64,000 nucleotides of DNA from Nocardiopsis endophytica (GTDB lineage: Bacteria; Actinomycetota; Actinomycetes; Streptosporangiales; Streptosporangiaceae). A program made the translations under genes and the position numbers. This document shows, piece by piece, positions 42,701 through 51,356 of the stretch. The first letter of the stretch is position 1. Every line of letters starts with the position of its first letter. The DNA is taken from positions 1 to 64,000 of the forward strand of contig NZ_JAQFWQ010000029.1 of the NCBI RefSeq assembly GCF_027706725.1, written 5' to 3'. The notes under the pieces were generated by a model. The model was not told the DNA's origin and did not search any database. It saw only the letters and a list, made by a program, of their open reading frames with translations.

Positions 42701-45292
42701 TTGGACACCACAGTCAACGGCGAGCACACCACCGTCCACCCGGCCCCCGACGACGCCGCGGCCGAGACCCTCCGCGAGGAGCTCGGCCTGACGGGGGCCA
42801 AGATCGCCTGCGGCCAAGGGGTATGCGGGGCCTGCACCGTCCTCGTCGACGGGGCGCCCACCGCCTCCTGCCTGCTGCCCTCCACCGCGCTGGAGGGCCG
42901 CTCGGTCACCACCGTCGAGGGCCTGGAGGGGCGCCACCCCGTGCAGCGCGCCTTCGCCGCCCACGACGCCCTGCAGTGCGGCTACTGCACACCCGGCTTC
43001 GTCGTCGAGGCCGCCGCCTTCCACGACCGGTGGCGGGCCGAGCACGGGACCACTGAGCCGGACCGCTCCGCCATCGCCGACGTCCTCTCCGGCCACCTGT
43101 GCCGGTGCGGGGCCTACGAGGGGATCTACGCGGCCGTCGCATCCGCGTGCGCCGGGCGCTTCGACGAGGACTCCCCCTCCCCCGGCGCCGACGGCGGGGT
43201 CCGCGCCGACGCCGCCGACAAGGTCACCGGCCGCGCCCGCTACACCACCGACGTCCGCCCCGAGGGGTGCTGGGAGGCGGTGGTGGTGCGCTCGGACCGG
43301 GCCCACGCCCGTGTGGAGCGCATCGACGCCGCCGGGGCGGTCCACGTCGACCTGCTGCCCGACGACCGGACCGTGCGCTACGCGGGCCAGCCGGTGGCCG
43401 CGGTCGCCGCCCCCACCCGCGCCGAGGCGCGGGAGGCCGCAGCCCGGGTTCGCGTCGACTACCGGGAGCTCCCGGCCGTCCTCGACACCGGCGCGGCCAC
43501 CGCGCCGGGGGCGCCCCTGGTCTACTCCGGGAAGGAGGAGCAAGCGGCCGCGCCCTCCAGCAATGAGGGCGGCATGACGCCCGGCGCGTGGCGGGGCAAC
43601 CGGCGCGGGCCGCTGAACCTCGGGTTCCGCCGCGGCACCGCCGTCAAGCGCCTCAACGACGCCCACGCGCGCGGCGACCGGCTGCTGTTCTCCGCCGAGT
43701 TCAGCACCGCGGTGCAGGTGCACACGGCCCTGGAGCCGCACGCCTGCGTCGCCCGCTGGGAGGGCGGCGACCTGTACCTGAACGTGTCCACCCAGTACGT
43801 GCGGGGTGTGGCCAAGGCCGCGGCCGAGCACTGGGACCTGGACCCCGAGCGGGTGCACGTCCGCGCCGAGCACGTCGGCGGCGGGTTCGGCTCCAAGTCG
43901 GCGCTGAGCACCGAGTCCATCGCCGCCGTGGAGCTGTCCCGCCTGGCCGGCGCACCGGTCCGCCTGGTCTTCGACCGCTCCGAGGAGCTGACCGACGCCG
44001 GGAACCGGCCGGGCACCCGCACCCGGCTGGCGATGCTCGCCGACGAGAAGGGGGACCTGTCGGCGCTGTCCATCGACGCCTGGGGCGACGGCGGGGTGTC
44101 CATCGGGTCGGCCGTGGCCGTGCACGGCATGTTCATCTACGGCCGCGCCCCGCGCCGCCTGCGCGACTTCGACGTGGTCACCAACCGCCCGCCGGGCCTG
44201 CCGTTCCGCGGCCCCGGCGGTCCGCCGCTGGCCTGGGCGCTGGAGCAGGCGGTCGACGAGATGGCGCTGCGCCTGGGCGAGGACCCGATCGCCCTGCGGC
44301 AGCGGTGGGACGGCAACCCCAAGCGGGCCGCCCTGTACGAGCGCGCCGCGGCCCTGCCGATGTGGCGCGACCGTGAGCGCGGGCCGCGCTCCGGCCGGTT
44401 CCGGCGCGGCGCGGGCGTGGCCGTCTCCAACTGGCCCTACCTGCTCGACCCGAGCGCCCAGGTGGAGCTGGTGGTGGAGGACGGGTGCGTGGTCGTGCGC
44501 ACCTCCACCCAGGACATCGGCACCGGCGTGCGCACCGTACTGGCGCGGGTCGTGCGCGAGGAGCTGGACCTGGACGCCGACCAGGTTCGGGTGGAGACCG
44601 GGGACAGCGGCCCGGTACCCGGCCCCGGGTCGTTCGGCAGCCGGACGACGACGTCGGTGGCGCCCGCGGCGGCCGACGCCGCCCGCCGCCTGGGCGAGCG
44701 GCTGCGCGCGGCGGCCGACGGCGGCCCCGCCTCCTCCAGGGAGAACCTGAAGGCGGCCGAGGGCCTGCGCACCACGGGCACGCGCGCCCGGGACCGCAGG
44801 GGGTTCCTGACCCCGCCCTTCAACAACGCGGAGATGGCCCTGGGCCGGGGCCTCGCGGGGGCGGTGCACGTGATGGAGGTGGAGGTGGACACCCTGCTGG
44901 GGCGGGTGCGGCCGCTGCGCTGCTGGGCGGGGATCGCCGCCGGGCGGATCTACGCCGAGGCCCAGGCCCGCAACCAGGCGCACGGCGGGGTGGTCCAGGG
45001 CATCGGGTACGCGCTGTACGAGCAGCGGGTGACCGACCCGGCCACCGGCCGGACGCTCAGCGACAACCTGGAGGACTACCGGCTGCCGGGGATCGGCGAC
45101 ACCCCGGAGATCGAGGTGTACTTCCACCAGGAGGGCTGGGATCACGTGCCCGGCGGCGGTGTGGGCCTGGGCGAGGTCTCCACCGTCGGGGTGGCCGCAT
45201 CGGTGGCCAACGCGGTGCGCGACGCCGTCGGCCACCGCCCCCTCGACCTGCCCGTGCGCCCGGACCGACTGCTGGAGGGACTGCAGCGATGA
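42701..45292 (+). CDS. Molybdenum hydroxylase: fused iron-sulfur and molybdopterin subunits (xanthine/aldehyde dehydrogenase family)
   Basis: The start is TTG 42701 after GGGGAGCG; 863 residues. The first 160 residues are the small subunit with two [2Fe-2S] sites: CGQGVCGACTV plus a later Cys, then CGYCTPGF and CRCGAYEGI. From about 165 the large subunit follows (DAADKVTGRARYTTD, QVHTALEPHACVARW, EHVGGGFGSKS, GLPFRGPGGPPLAWALEQAVDEMA, and GGVVQGIGYALYEQ, GLGEVSTVGVAASVANA with the catalytic Glu). Usually the two are separate genes. The enzyme hydroxylates aldehydes or heterocycles with water. The next gene supplies the FAD subunit. A normal N-terminal part of the ferredoxin domain is shortened. 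Confidence 0.9.
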   Translation: MDTTVNGEHTTVHPAPDDAAAETLREELGLTGAKIACGQGVCGACTVLVDGAPTASCLLPSTALEGRSVTTVEGLEGRHPVQRAFAAHDALQCGYCTPGFVVEAAAFHDRWRAEHGTTEPDRSAIADVLSGHLCRCGAYEGIYAAVASACAGRFDEDSPSPGADGGVRADAADKVTGRARYTTDVRPEGCWEAVVVRSDRAHARVERIDAAGAVHVDLLPDDRTVRYAGQPVAAVAAPTRAEAREAAARVRVDYRELPAVLDTGAATAPGAPLVYSGKEEQAAAPSSNEGGMTPGAWRGNRRGPLNLGFRRGTAVKRLNDAHARGDRLLFSAEFSTAVQVHTALEPHACVARWEGGDLYLNVSTQYVRGVAKAAAEHWDLDPERVHVRAEHVGGGFGSKSALSTESIAAVELSRLAGAPVRLVFDRSEELTDAGNRPGTRTRLAMLADEKGDLSALSIDAWGDGGVSIGSAVAVHGMFIYGRAPRRLRDFDVVTNRPPGLPFRGPGGPPLAWALEQAVDEMALRLGEDPIALRQRWDGNPKRAALYERAAALPMWRDRERGPRSGRFRRGAGVAVSNWPYLLDPSAQVELVVEDGCVVVRTSTQDIGTGVRTVLARVVREELDLDADQVRVETGDSGPVPGPGSFGSRTTTSVAPAAADAARRLGERLRAAADGGPASSRENLKAAEGLRTTGTRARDRRGFLTPPFNNAEMALGRGLAGAVHVMEVEVDTLLGRVRPLRCWAGIAAGRIYAEAQARNQAHGGVVQGIGYALYEQRVTDPATGRTLSDNLEDYRLPGIGDTPEIEVYFHQEGWDHVPGGGVGLGEVSTVGVAASVANAVRDAVGHRPLDLPVRPDRLLEGLQR

Positions 45293-46254
45293 GCACTGTG
45301 AGCACCGACGACCTCGCCCGTCTGGCCGCCGAGCTGCGCTCGGGAGCCGAGGCGCGGGCCGGGGGAACCGACACCATGGCGCGGCTGCGGGCCGGGCTGG
45401 ACGCCGGGCCGTTCGCCGACCTGGGCGGCCTGGAGGGGCTGCGCGGGGTGGCCTGGGGGCCGGAGGGGGGCGCCCGCATCGGGGCGCTGACGACGGTCGC
45501 CGAGATCGCCGCGGACCCGGTGCTGGGGGCGGCCTACCCGGCGCTCACCGCCACGGCGCGGGCGCTGGCCACGCCGCAGATCCGCAACGCGGCCACGCTG
45601 GGCGGGAACCTGCTGCAGCGCAACCGCTGCTGGTACTTCCGCAACCCGGCGTTCTCCTGCCACCAGGACGGCGGCGATTCGTGTCCGGCGCGGGCCGGTG
45701 ACCACCGGGGCGGCGTCGTGTTCGACACCTCGCCGTGCGTCGCACCGCACGCGTCGTCGCTGGCGGTGGCGCTGCTGGCGTACGGCGCGCGGGTGGAGAC
45801 CGCCGACGGGCGCTCGGAGCCGGGGTCGCGGCCGGTCCGGGAGCTGTACGACCCCGCCGACGGGACCCGGGACCACGTGCTGGAGCCGGGCGAGGTGCTG
45901 GCGGCGGTCGAGCTCCCGGCGCCCGAGCCCGGGGAGACGGCCGCCTATGTCAGGGCGACGGGGCGCTCGCGCGCGGAGTGGCCGCTGGTGGAGGCGGTGG
46001 CCCGGGTGGTGCGCGAGGACGGCGCCGGCGGCCGGGTCGCCCGGGTGGCGGTCGCGGCGGGGGCGGTGGCCCGCACCCCGGTCCGCCTGGGCGAGGTGGA
46101 GGCGGCCCTCGAAGGGGCGCCCGCCGACCCGTCCGAGGCGGCCAAGGCGGTGGAGGGCCTGCCGGGCCAGTGCTCGCCGCTTCCGGGCACCCGGTACAAG
46201 GCGACGCTGCTGAGGGACACGGTGCGCGACGCCCTGGAGCGCGCGCTGGCGTGA
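45289..46254 (+). CDS. Molybdenum hydroxylase FAD-binding subunit (PaoB-like)
   Basis: ATG 45289 overlaps the stop of the large subunit (ATGA). 321 residues, CoxM/CutM type: RAGGTDTMARLRAGL at the N-terminus and TPQIRNAATLGGNLLQRNRCWYFRNPAFSCHQDGGDSCPARAGDH, where extra Cys residues match the additional [4Fe-4S] cluster of PaoB-type aldehyde dehydrogenase subunits, then the CO-dehydrogenase flavoprotein C-terminal domain. It passes electrons from the iron-sulfur domain to FAD and on to an acceptor. The PaoB-like insertion suggests an aldehyde-oxidising enzyme rather than CO dehydrogenase. No Tat signal is present, so it works in the cytoplasm. Confidence 0.9.
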   Translation: MSTVSTDDLARLAAELRSGAEARAGGTDTMARLRAGLDAGPFADLGGLEGLRGVAWGPEGGARIGALTTVAEIAADPVLGAAYPALTATARALATPQIRNAATLGGNLLQRNRCWYFRNPAFSCHQDGGDSCPARAGDHRGGVVFDTSPCVAPHASSLAVALLAYGARVETADGRSEPGSRPVRELYDPADGTRDHVLEPGEVLAAVELPAPEPGETAAYVRATGRSRAEWPLVEAVARVVREDGAGGRVARVAVAAGAVARTPVRLGEVEAALEGAPADPSEAAKAVEGLPGQCSPLPGTRYKATLLRDTVRDALERALA

Positions 46255-46260
46255 GGTGAC

Positions 46261-46294
46261 GGTGCGCGGCCCTCGCATCCGGGGGTCGCGCACC
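46261..46294 (+). terminator. Hairpin terminator of the molybdenum hydroxylase operon
   Basis: GGTGCGCGGCCC (46261-46272) pairs with GGGTCGCGCACC (46283-46294), one mismatch, loop of 10 nt, six bases after the stop. Confidence 0.7.
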
Positions 46295-46475
46295 TCCGCT
46301 TACCGCAGGAGGACCGCTCACATGCGCCCGGCAGGCCCGCCCCGCGCTGTGGCGCGAGCACGAGACCCCCTCACAGTTCTGGGGCGCCGACGCGCCTAGC
46401 CCCGCAAGACCGACGGCGCCCGCGCACCGCACGAGCGGATCCACCGTGCGCGGCGCCGCGTGAGCGCCCTCGGGC

Positions 46476-47426
46476 TCAGCCCCGCAGCATCGCCCTGTGT
46501 GCCAGTTCCCGGCACACTACGGCGAAGTCCATCCCCGCGGCCTCTACGGCCATCGGGAACAGGGACGTCTCCATCATCCCCGGGGCGACGTTGGCCTCCA
46601 GGAAGACCACGCGGCCCGACTCCTCCACGATCATGTCCGTGCGGGACAGGTCGCGCAGGCCCAGCGCGCCGTGCGCGGTCAGGGCCGCCTCCTTGGCGGC
46701 CTCCATCACCGGGGCCTCCAGGCGCGCCGGGGCGAAGAACTCCGTGCGCCCGGCGGTGTAGCGGGCGGCGTAGTCGTAGACGCCCCCGTCGGGCACGATC
46801 TCCACCGGCGGCAGCGCCGTGGGCCCGTCCCCGGTGTCCACCACCGAGACGGCCACCTCGGTGCCCGCGATGCGCTCCTCCACCAGGGCCGTGTCCCCGT
46901 AGGCGAAGCAGTTCACCAGCGCCGAGGACAGCGCGTCGGCGGTGTCGACCGTGGCGGCCCCGAACGCCGACCCGCCCTGGTCGGGCTTGACGAACAGCGG
47001 CAGGCCCAGGGCGGCGGCGATGCGGTCGACCAGCTCGCGCGCGCCCAGGTCCCGGAACGCGGCCTTGGGCAGCGCCACCCCGCGCGGCACCGCGACCCCG
47101 CGCGCCTCCACCAGCGCCTTGGCGACCGGCTTGGCGTAGGCGCGGCGGCAGGCGTCGGGGCGCGCGCCCACGTAGGGGACGCCGCTGACCTCCAGGACCT
47201 CGCGCACGACCCCGTCCTCACCGGGGGCGCCGTGCAGCACCGGGAAGACCGCCTGCGGCGGGTCGGAGGACAGGCGCCCCAGCAGGGCGGAGTCCACGTC
47301 GGCGGTCTGCACCTCGATGTCCAGGCGGCGCAGGGACTCGGCCACGCGGCGCCCGGAGCGGACGCTCACCTCGTGCTCGGGGGAGAGCCCTCCGGCCAGC
47401 ACCAGCACCCGGTCCAGGTCGGCCAC
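46476..47426 (-). CDS. D-alanine-D-alanine ligase-like ATP-grasp enzyme
   Basis: A GTG at 47459 shares its G with the stop codon of the aminotransferase gene; the GTG at 47426 has GAGGA 8-9 nt upstream and begins directly at the family N-terminus (DLDRVLVLAGGLSPEHEVSVRSG), so it is preferred (316 residues). Ddl motifs: VFPVLHGAPGEDGVVREVLEVSGVPYVG, PLFVKPDQGGSAFGAATVDTADAL, ALVEERIAGTEVAVSVVD, VVFLEANVAPGMMETSLFP with the metal-binding Asn. The HGAPGEDG and NVAPGM variants differ from canonical Ddl (HGxxGEDG, NxxPGMT), so this may be a second ligase making another dipeptide. It is translationally coupled to the aminotransferase. Confidence 0.85.
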   Translation of the reverse strand: MADLDRVLVLAGGLSPEHEVSVRSGRRVAESLRRLDIEVQTADVDSALLGRLSSDPPQAVFPVLHGAPGEDGVVREVLEVSGVPYVGARPDACRRAYAKPVAKALVEARGVAVPRGVALPKAAFRDLGARELVDRIAAALGLPLFVKPDQGGSAFGAATVDTADALSSALVNCFAYGDTALVEERIAGTEVAVSVVDTGDGPTALPPVEIVPDGGVYDYAARYTAGRTEFFAPARLEAPVMEAAKEAALTAHGALGLRDLSRTDMIVEESGRVVFLEANVAPGMMETSLFPMAVEAAGMDFAVVCRELAHRAMLRG

Positions 47427-47458
47427 GGTCGCGTCCTCTTTCCGCTTCTTCTCGTGCA

Positions 47459-48784
47459 CTAGGGAAGGTCGGGGGTCGGGGCCTCGCCGCCGCCGTGCGG
47501 GGCCGAGGGGGCGGTGCCGAAGGTGTCGCGCAGCGACATCTCGTTCTCGATGACGCCCACCAGCCGCCGGACGCCCTCGCGGATCTCGGCCGGGGCGGGG
47601 TAGCAGAACGACAGCCGCATGTTGCGGTGGCCCTCGTCGTCGGCGAAGAAGCCGGTGCCGGGCACGTAGGCGACGCGCTCGGAGACGGCGCGGGGCAGCA
47701 TCGCCTTGGAGTCCAGGCCCTCGGGCAGGGTGAGCCAGACGAAGAAGCCGCCCTCGGGGCGGGTCCAGGAGGCCCCGGCGGGCATGAGCGCCTCCAGCGC
47801 CGCGAGCATGGCGTCGCGGCGCTCCCGGTACATCTCGTTGAACTCCTTGATCTGCTCCCGCCAGGGGTGCTCGGCCAGGTAGCGGCCGACCACCATCTGG
47901 TTGAAGGTGGAGTGGCTGAGCATGGCCGACTCGGCGGCCAGCACCAGCTTGGCGCGCACGGCCGAGGGCGCCAGCGCCCAGCCGATGCGGAAGCCCGGCG
48001 ACAGGGTCTTGGAGAAGGACCCCAGGTAGATGACGTTGTCGGGGGCGTCGGCGCGCAGCGCCCGCTCGGCCTCGCCCTCGTAGCGCAGCAGGCCGTAGGG
48101 GTTGTCCTCCAGCACGAGCAGCCCGTGCCGGTGGCAGATGTCCAGGACGCGGCGGCGGCGCTCGGCGGTCAGCGTCACCCCGGCCGGGTTCTGGAAGTTG
48201 GGGACGGTGTAGAAGAACTTGGCGCGGCGCCCCTCGGCGGCCAGCGCCTCCAGGTGCTCCTCCAGGGCCTCGGGGACGACGCCGAGGCCGTCCATGGCCA
48301 CGTGGCGGATGTCGGCCTGGAAGGCGGCGAAGGTGTTGATGGCGGTGACGTAGGTGGGCGCCTCGGCCAGCACCACGTCGCCGGGGTCGACGAAGACCCG
48401 GGTGACCAGGTCCAGGGCCTGCTGGGAGCCGACGGTGACGATGACGTCGTCGGCCGCGGCCTCGATCCCCTCCAGGGCCATGACCTCGCAGATGCGCTCG
48501 CGCAGGTCGGGGTCGCCCTGGGCGGAGCCGTACTGCAGGGCGGTGGCGCCCTGCTCGGTGGCGACGCGGCGGACGATGTCGCCGACCTGGTCCAGCGGCA
48601 GCGCGCTCACGTTGGGCATGCCGCCGGCCAGGGAGACCACCTCGGGGCGGGAGGCGACGGCGAACAGGGCGCGCACTTCGGAGGCGACCATCCCCTGGGC
48701 CCGTGCGGCGTAGGAGCCGACGTAGGGGTCGATGCGCGAGCCCCGCCGGGGGGCCGCCTGCCGTTGGGGATCATCCGAGGACAC
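47459..48784 (-). CDS. PLP-dependent aminotransferase (class I, KAT/LysN-like)
   Basis: Start at the GTG ending at 48784, six bases after GGAGG (441 residues); further upstream frame is Cys/Arg-rich and unlikely to be translated. Fold-type I motifs: SLAGGMPNVSALPLDQV, LQYGSAQGDPDLRERI, VGSQQALDLVTRVFVDPGDVVLAEAPTY, FFYTVPNFQNPAGVTL, LEDNPYGLLRYEG and the PLP lysine in GSFSKTLSPGFRIGW. This branch (2-aminoadipate/kynurenine-like transaminases) has no GntR domain, unlike MocR regulators. The ligase gene starts on its stop codon, so the pair may supply and join an unusual amino acid. Confidence 0.88.
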   Translation of the reverse strand: MSSDDPQRQAAPRRGSRIDPYVGSYAARAQGMVASEVRALFAVASRPEVVSLAGGMPNVSALPLDQVGDIVRRVATEQGATALQYGSAQGDPDLRERICEVMALEGIEAAADDVIVTVGSQQALDLVTRVFVDPGDVVLAEAPTYVTAINTFAAFQADIRHVAMDGLGVVPEALEEHLEALAAEGRRAKFFYTVPNFQNPAGVTLTAERRRRVLDICHRHGLLVLEDNPYGLLRYEGEAERALRADAPDNVIYLGSFSKTLSPGFRIGWALAPSAVRAKLVLAAESAMLSHSTFNQMVVGRYLAEHPWREQIKEFNEMYRERRDAMLAALEALMPAGASWTRPEGGFFVWLTLPEGLDSKAMLPRAVSERVAYVPGTGFFADDEGHRNMRLSFCYPAPAEIREGVRRLVGVIENEMSLRDTFGTAPSAPHGGGEAPTPDLP

Positions 48785-49056
48785 GATCCACCTCCGCGTG
48801 AGCGATCGTCGATCGGCCCAGTGTACGTGCGCTGCGCGGGTGGACGGCCCGCGGGGGCGGCGGCCGGGGCCGGGCGCCGCCGGGAACCGGGGGAACGCGA
48901 ATGCGCCCGATGTCCCGATGAAATGCCCGCACCCCCAACACGAACTCCTTTCACATAACGCCTTCAACCCATTTCCAACCCGAAATCAAAAATGATCAGG
49001 TAATGTCGTGGCCAGCGACCGGGGGGAATCGCGGCGACCGACTGGAGGACCGGGGC
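48785..49056. promoter_or_regulatory. Divergent upstream region of the aminotransferase and NTPase genes
   Basis: 272 bases. The part at 48950-49010 is distinctly AT-richer (AACCCATTTCCAACCCGAAATCAAAAATGATC) and likely contains the NTPase promoter; an ATG at 49003 in the NTPase frame has no ribosome site. No palindrome is evident. Confidence 0.4.
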
Positions 49057-51330
49057 GTGGGGCGACCCGACGCGGACCAGGTCAAGCTGTACGGACGTGA
49101 AGAGGCCGCCGAAATCGTCGGCGACCTCCGCAGAGCCCCGCGCACGGATGCGCCGTCCCTGGTGCGCGGAATCGACGTGACCCGGGGGCCCATTCTGGTC
49201 GTCACCGGAATGCACGCCTCCGGGAAAAGCGCCCTGCTTTCCCGGATCGAGCGGGAGTGCCGGTCGCCGGCCGCGCGCGGCGACGCCGTCCCCTGCGCCC
49301 TCCTCGACATGGAGACGGCCCGGCTGCGCGACGTCCCCGACGCCGTGTTCGCCCTGTCGCGCAAGCTGGCCGTATGCACCGGCACCTACCACGGCCGCCT
49401 CCGCTTCCCCCGTCTGGCCGCCGCACGCCTGTTCCTGGACTCCCAGGACGGCGGGCAGGGGGGAACCGCCGGAGTGCCCGCGACCGTCGGGGACGGGGGC
49501 CCCGCGGGGCCCGGGGCCGAGCAGGAGATGCGCGCTCGGGCGCGCGAGCGCCTGGACACCTCCTCCCGCCACGCGTCCCGGCTCGTCCACCACCTCGCGG
49601 AGATCGCCGGGAAGGCCGCGGCGGGCGGCTTCAGCGCCGGGATGTCCGACGGGTCGGACACCTCGGTCCCCGTGGCGGTCGCCGCCGAACTGCTGGGGTA
49701 CACCGCCGAGTCGGCCGCCTCCATGGTCACGCGGCGCCTGTCCCTGCTGTTCTCCTTCCGGCGCCGGCTGGAGGAGGTCCTCGGCTGGTTCGGGCAGCGC
49801 CGGCTGCTCCTGCCCGGCCTCGACGACGACGCCGCCCCGGACGGGTACCTGGCGCTGGCCACGCTGGAGCGCATGGCCGCGGTACGGCGGGCGACCGGCG
49901 GCGGCAGCGGCAGCGGCGACGACGGCACGCTCGACACGGTCCTGTGCCAGGCCCTGCTCGCCGACCTGCGGGACTCGTACGCGAACAGGAGCAGGCACAG
50001 CGCCCTGCTGGACCACCGCGTCGCGCTGATCGACGGCGCCGAGGCCGCCCCGGGCCGGGACCTGCTCCACCACCTGCTGGAGGCGCGCCGCCAGGACCGG
50101 AGGGAGGGCGCTGGGCCCGACCGGCTCACCGTGGTCGCCACCGCGCGCTTCGACCTCTTCCCCGGGGCCCTGGACGACCGGCACCGGGTCCTGGTCCGCG
50201 ACCGGAACGGGACGGGCGTCCACGCGTCGGAGGACGCCCTGTGGGGGCCCACGGCCCCGCGTGAGGGCGGCGCGCCCGACGTGCTCTGCTACCGGCTGCC
50301 CCTGCTCTCCCCGGTGGACTGCTCCGAGCTGAGCGGGTCGGTGGGCCACCGCTGGCCCGACGCGAAGCGGACGGGACTGCTCCTGCACCGGTCGGTCGGC
50401 GGCCACGCGGGAGCGGCCTCTCTGATCGCCCGGCATTCGCTGAAGCCGGGGCCGCACTGGCCGGAGGGCCACGCCGGTCCGGACCTGCACACGCTGCTTC
50501 CGCCCTTCGATCCCGACGGCAGGCCGTACTCCCGGACGGGGGCCGAGGAGGAGCTGTGCCGCACACTGCTCGGCGGGCGGGTCGACACATGGGACCACAC
50601 GCTGTGGGTGCACAGCGCCGCCCGCGACGGCGACGCGGCCCAGGCGGTGCTCCACCCCGGGACCCGCGGCCTGGAGACCAGGGCGGCGCGGCTGACGCCC
50701 GGCCGCAAGGACCTGCTGTGGGGGCCCGATCCCGGCTTCGTGCTGCTGCGGCGCCTGCTGCAGCGGCGGCTCGCGCACAACAACGGCGAGCCGCACCTGT
50801 TCCGCCGGGTCCACCAGAGGCTCGCCGAGCACTACGCGGGCGCGGACTCCGACGGCGTGGTCCACGGGGCACAGGCCGGGCTGCTCTACCACACCCTGGC
50901 CGCCGAGGGGATCGCCGCCGCTGCCGCCGAGGCCGCCCGGATGCTCGACGAGACCGGGGGCGACCAGGGGCGGACCCGGGAGTGGGTCGCGTGGGTCGAG
51001 GAGGCGGCGACCGCTCCGATGCTCGCCGCCGCGCGGGAGGACGGCGGCCCCGGCGAGGAGCCGATCGACCGCGTCCTGCGGCTGGCCTCCGGGGCGGCCC
51101 CGCAGGCGGCCGATCCGGAGGCGCCCGGACGGGCGCTCCCGGTGGTCGCCTCCCTGCTGGCCGGGCTGGTCGTCGCCCGCGACCCGTTCGTGTGCCCGTG
51201 CCTGCGCCGCGTGCACCTGCACGTCGCCCGGCAGTACGCGGCGCTGCGGGAGACCGGTCCGGGCGACCCGGGCGCCCTGCTGTCGGCCTCCTACGGCCAT
51301 GAGTCCGAGGCCGAGAAGGGCTGGGCCTGA
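49057..51330 (+). CDS. Uncharacterised P-loop NTPase, paired with a binding-protein-like sensor
   Basis: GTG 49057 has GGAGG 9 nt upstream and is preferred over ATG 49003; 757 residues. The N-terminus LYGREEAAEIVGDLRR with LVRGIDVTRGPILVVTGMHASGKSALLSRIERE resembles STAND/AAA-type ATPases: Walker A is GMHASGKS, and a Walker B-like VALIDGAEAAPGRDLL follows after about 280 residues. The latter half (LLRRLLQRRLAHNNGEPHLFRRVHQRLAEHYAG) looks like the winged-helix and helical-repeat part seen after STAND NTPases. A CPC pair occurs near the end. No membrane segment and no known effector domain. Its stop is 26 bases before the sensor gene, so the two are one transcription unit. Function unknown. Confidence 0.75.
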   Translation: MGRPDADQVKLYGREEAAEIVGDLRRAPRTDAPSLVRGIDVTRGPILVVTGMHASGKSALLSRIERECRSPAARGDAVPCALLDMETARLRDVPDAVFALSRKLAVCTGTYHGRLRFPRLAAARLFLDSQDGGQGGTAGVPATVGDGGPAGPGAEQEMRARARERLDTSSRHASRLVHHLAEIAGKAAAGGFSAGMSDGSDTSVPVAVAAELLGYTAESAASMVTRRLSLLFSFRRRLEEVLGWFGQRRLLLPGLDDDAAPDGYLALATLERMAAVRRATGGGSGSGDDGTLDTVLCQALLADLRDSYANRSRHSALLDHRVALIDGAEAAPGRDLLHHLLEARRQDRREGAGPDRLTVVATARFDLFPGALDDRHRVLVRDRNGTGVHASEDALWGPTAPREGGAPDVLCYRLPLLSPVDCSELSGSVGHRWPDAKRTGLLLHRSVGGHAGAASLIARHSLKPGPHWPEGHAGPDLHTLLPPFDPDGRPYSRTGAEEELCRTLLGGRVDTWDHTLWVHSAARDGDAAQAVLHPGTRGLETRAARLTPGRKDLLWGPDPGFVLLRRLLQRRLAHNNGEPHLFRRVHQRLAEHYAGADSDGVVHGAQAGLLYHTLAAEGIAAAAAEAARMLDETGGDQGRTREWVAWVEEAATAPMLAAAREDGGPGEEPIDRVLRLASGAAPQAADPEAPGRALPVVASLLAGLVVARDPFVCPCLRRVHLHVARQYAALRETGPGDPGALLSASYGHESEAEKGWA

Positions 51331-51356
51331 AAGAACCGAGAGGAAGGGAAGTCCCC

